Positions 62,009 through 64,000 of a DNA stretch of 64,000 bases are shown here, one piece after another; within the stretch, counting starts at the first letter, position 1; each line of letters begins with the position of its first letter. The notes beneath the pieces are model-generated. The model worked only from the letters and a program-made list of their open reading frames with translations. It had not been told where the DNA came from and did not search any database. Both the position numbers and the translations under genes were made by a program. The DNA lies in the NCBI RefSeq assembly GCF_019428685.1, contig NZ_CP080096.1:2418001-2482000 (forward strand). Reading direction: 5' to 3'. This DNA comes from Paraburkholderia edwinii (lineage in GTDB: Bacteria; Pseudomonadota; Gammaproteobacteria; Burkholderiales; Burkholderiaceae).

Positions 62009-62593
62009 TCAATGCGTATGCGCGGCCCCCGCCTGCTTGCGCTTGAACGCATGAACTTTCGCGCGGCTGCCGCAGCGCTGCATCGAACACCAGCGGCGCT
62101 GACCGCTCGGCGAGGTATCGACGAAGAGCATCCTGCAATCGGGCTGGTCGCAGGTCTTGACGCGCATTTTCAGCGGCCCCGTTACGAGGTCGATCGCATC
62201 GCGCGCAATGATCGAGATCGCCGTTGCCAAGGGATCGTCGGAAACCACCGATACAGTGCCGGTCGAACTATCGAGCTGCGGCATTCCCAGCGGATACTTC
62301 GCCGCGCGATTGACGATGCTCACGGCGCGGTCCGGCAACTTGCCGTGCATCGCCCCCGTGACCAGCTGCCAGATCGCTTCGCGCAGCTCGGCAAGGCGGA
62401 CCTCTTCGCTTCTGGAAAGCGCCGGCACATCGGAGAATAGACCTGCCGCTTTAAGCCATCTGCCGCTCGCACCCGCCGGCGCCATGACGTCGACCGGTTT
62501 CGAGGCGCGCCGCCGGATTGTCGCAGCAAGGTCGAGTGAAACCCGGCCGGAATTGAAACGGAACTCCGACGCCATCGCTCTCGCAATCGCCAT
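62009..62593 (-). CDS. CGNR-type zinc-finger/ABATE-domain regulator 3 (variant CGSR)
   Basis: 194 residues from ATG 62593 (MAIARAMASEF), with AAGGTG upstream. ABATE-type domain (FNSGRVSLDLAATIRRRASKPVD... LAELREAIWQLVTGAMHG) and a finger CDQPDCRMLFVDTSPSGQRRWCSMQRCGSRAKVHAFKRK. All four Cys are there, but the signature reads CGSR instead of CGNR. It is more distant from the other two CGNR proteins than they are from each other. Divergent from the TetR gene at 62808. A possible half-copy of the 31-bp element (AGTTAC at 62665-62670) lies about 75 bp upstream. Confidence 0.9.
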   Translation of the reverse strand: MAIARAMASEFRFNSGRVSLDLAATIRRRASKPVDVMAPAGASGRWLKAAGLFSDVPALSRSEEVRLAELREAIWQLVTGAMHGKLPDRAVSIVNRAAKYPLGMPQLDSSTGTVSVVSDDPLATAISIIARDAIDLVTGPLKMRVKTCDQPDCRMLFVDTSPSGQRRWCSMQRCGSRAKVHAFKRKQAGAAHTH

Positions 62594-62714
62594 ACAAATG
62601 CACCTTATTGAAAGGAAAACATCGAGGAAAACAACGCTGAAAACAATGTGCAACCAGTATATCCAGTTACACCGGTTTCTATACGACGCGGATCAAAACC
62701 GGCCATATCGCGCC

Positions 62715-62743
62715 TTGACCCCAGGTGCTGTACTTAATAGTAT
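62715..62743 (+). promoter_or_regulatory. Sigma70-like promoter with overlapping dyad before the TetR gene
   Basis: TTGACC (62715-62720), 17 bp, TAGTAT (62738-62743). A TACT-TAAT-AGTA dyad (62731-62742) overlaps the -10 box, where a TetR-type repressor could block transcription. The predicted start is near 62750, 58 nt before ATG 62808. Confidence 0.55.
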
Positions 62744-62807
62744 GTACGCAGCAAGGACATGGGCACCAGGACGGGCACCATGCCGAACGATCAGGAGGCG
62801 CGTAGAG

Positions 62808-63410
62808 ATGGGCCGGCGGGAAGACATCATCGAGGCAACGAAAGACCTGCTTTGGGACAAGGGATATGAAGCAACGAGCCCACGCGACATTCAGCTGAAG
62901 AGTCATTCAGGCCAGGGCAGTTTCTATCATCACTTTCCAGGCAAGCAGGCGCTGGCGCTTACCGCGATCGTCGAAGTCGTCGACGAGCGCATCGCGGATT
63001 TCGAACAGGCGATGTCGCGTGGTGGACGCTTCAAGGATCGTCTGCTTAGCTTTCTCGAGCAGAATACAAGGCCGTTGTCAGGTTGCCGCGTTGGCCGGCT
63101 CGTCTGGGATTCCGCGGTTCAGGACGATGCACTGCGGCTTCCTTTAGCGCGTTATTTCGAGCACCTGGAGGCCCGGCTGCAAGCGATTCTTGAAAGCGAA
63201 CAGGCAGCGGGATCGATCCGCCTGGCGCTGCCCGCCGCCCACATCGCGCTCACCATCGTCACCGTGGTTCAAGGCAGTTTCGCAATCAGCCGCGCCATGA
63301 AGCGCTCACGCGCCGACGATTCGCGTGTGGCGCTCATAGCCTGTCTCGACCTCGCCATCGTCGAATGCGCCGCCGCGCAGGCTGCAACAGCTTCTCCAGC
63401 GAACCACTAA
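62808..63410 (+). CDS. TetR-family transcriptional regulator
   Basis: 200 residues from ATG 62808, with AGGAGG 9 nt upstream; the open frame before it is not coding. The N-terminal HTH (DIIEATKDLLWDKGYEATSPRDIQLKSHSGQGSFYHHFPGKQALALTAI) is typical of TetR and followed by an all-helical ligand domain. Ten bp separate it from the hydrolase gene downstream, which it probably controls. The ligand is unknown. Confidence 0.93.
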   Translation: MGRREDIIEATKDLLWDKGYEATSPRDIQLKSHSGQGSFYHHFPGKQALALTAIVEVVDERIADFEQAMSRGGRFKDRLLSFLEQNTRPLSGCRVGRLVWDSAVQDDALRLPLARYFEHLEARLQAILESEQAAGSIRLALPAAHIALTIVTVVQGSFAISRAMKRSRADDSRVALIACLDLAIVECAAAQAATASPANH

Positions 63411-63419
63411 GGGTTGGCC

Positions 63420-64000
63420 ATGCAAATGCCGCTTGAAGGCTCAATCAACGTTGAAGGTCAGCGGATCGCCTATACGCGCTCCGCTCAACCGCCCACGGTG
63501 GTATTGCTGCACGGCATTCCTACGAACCGCCATCTTTGGCGCCACGTCACGCCGGAACTGTCCGCGAAGCAATGCGGCTGGATTGCCTTCGATCTGGTCG
63601 GATACGGCGATTCGTCAAAGCCGGAGGCGCTCGACATCGGTGTGCGCGCACAGGCGCATTTCATTGCGGCCGCGATGCATGAGGCAGGTTGGCAACGCGG
63701 CGCCGTGGTGGGCCACGATATCGGCGGCGGCGTCGCACAATTGCTTGCGCTCGATACATCGCTGGCGGTCGATCGAATGGCCTTGGTCGACAGCGTCGCT
63801 TACGACTCGTTTCCCGAACCCGGCATTGCACGCCTTAAAGATCCCGCCTGGGACGCCATTCTGGGCGCGGAAGATTTCGATCTGCAGCGAGGCTTTGCCA
63901 AGGGCTTGAAGCATGGGTTAGCGAAAAGCGAACTCGTCACACCCGAACTCGTTGCCGGTTATGAACGGCCTTTCCATGGCGTGGCCGGCCGTCTCGCCTA
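63420..64000 (+). CDS. Alpha/beta hydrolase with Asp nucleophile, 3' end outside the window
   Basis: 193 codons are visible, open to the right edge. Start at ATG 63420 (MQMPLEGSINVEG), 9 nt after the TetR stop, so the two are probably one operon. HGIPTNRHLWRHV gives the oxyanion-hole HG, and VVGHDIGGGVAQLLALD gives Asp in the nucleophile elbow (GHDIGG), as in epoxide hydrolases and haloalkane dehalogenases. The catalytic His lies outside the window. It differs clearly from the hydrolase at 59453 (GHDIGG versus VFDYGA), so it is not a recent duplicate. Confidence 0.88.
   Translation, partial: MQMPLEGSINVEGQRIAYTRSAQPPTVVLLHGIPTNRHLWRHVTPELSAKQCGWIAFDLVGYGDSSKPEALDIGVRAQAHFIAAAMHEAGWQRGAVVGHDIGGGVAQLLALDTSLAVDRMALVDSVAYDSFPEPGIARLKDPAWDAILGAEDFDLQRGFAKGLKHGLAKSELVTPELVAGYERPFHGVAGRLA

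Noticed and set aside
61752..62138. 128-codon minus-strand frame in the spacer before CGNR gene 3
   Set aside because: Partly overlaps the CGNR gene in another frame, no family motif, no ribosome site.
62640..62670. Fifth copy of the 31-bp element before CGNR gene 3
   Set aside because: Only AGTTAC and scattered positions match (about 12 of 31); not enough to separate from chance.

Overview
The window reads as chromosomal DNA of a high-GC beta-proteobacterium, most likely Burkholderia sensu lato (Paraburkholderia, Caballeronia or Trinickia-like). This rests on the codon bias, the gene families (sedolisin, DUF3300/DUF2950, CioAB-type oxidase, LigJ/LigK, CGNR regulators) and the secretion genes. 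No rRNA, tRNA, CRISPR array or intact insertion sequence was seen.

Layout. 0-4.4 kb: the 3' part of a secreted sedolisin, a DUF3300-DUF2950 envelope pair and a SYLF lipoprotein. 4.4-10.1 kb: a YiaW-YiaV-NodT export operon and a CioAB-type quinol oxidase operon. Both carry the same upstream palindrome. 10.3-29.8 kb: one minus-strand operon of about 19.5 kb. It starts with a 2756-residue secreted glycanase (GH2-like N-terminus, five discoidin domains, Ig-like domains, C-terminal GH64 beta-1,3-glucanase) and continues into a non-canonical type II secretion system: gspG, gspF, gspE, PilM/N/O/P-like genes, a secretin with a cohesin-like tail, and three more pseudopilins. Most junctions overlap by 4 bp. 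30.4-32.3 kb: a probable M91-type zinc protease resembling translocated effectors, flanked by 38-bp direct repeats of the 3' end of the next gene. 32.3-42.4 kb: an autotransporter adhesin of about 3360 residues. 42.9-48.2 kb: a Csu-type (spore coat U) chaperone-usher pilus operon, with a small SCPU-like gene at its distal end.

48.7-53.5 kb: an IclR regulator with a 23-bp palindrome just upstream, an aromatic-acid MFS transporter, LigJ hydratase, LigK aldolase and a 2OG-Fe(II) oxygenase. These form the lower part of a gallate/protocatechuate 4,5-cleavage pathway without the ring-cleaving enzyme. 53.7-64 kb: a second MFS exporter, three CGNR zinc-finger regulators, an SDR, a LysR regulator, two alpha/beta hydrolases with Asp nucleophiles, a type II haloacid dehalogenase, a LysR remnant and a TetR regulator. 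A 31-bp composite element (GTAACTTGTCA-N13-YRGTTAC) lies before two CGNR genes and the LysR gene, with a degenerate copy before the first hydrolase.

The most interesting parts are the glucanase and secretion-system operon, the repeat-flanked effector, and the multi-copy regulatory element. In-frame tandem repeats of 9, 12, 36 and 45 bp recur at the ends of the secretion and pilus genes.
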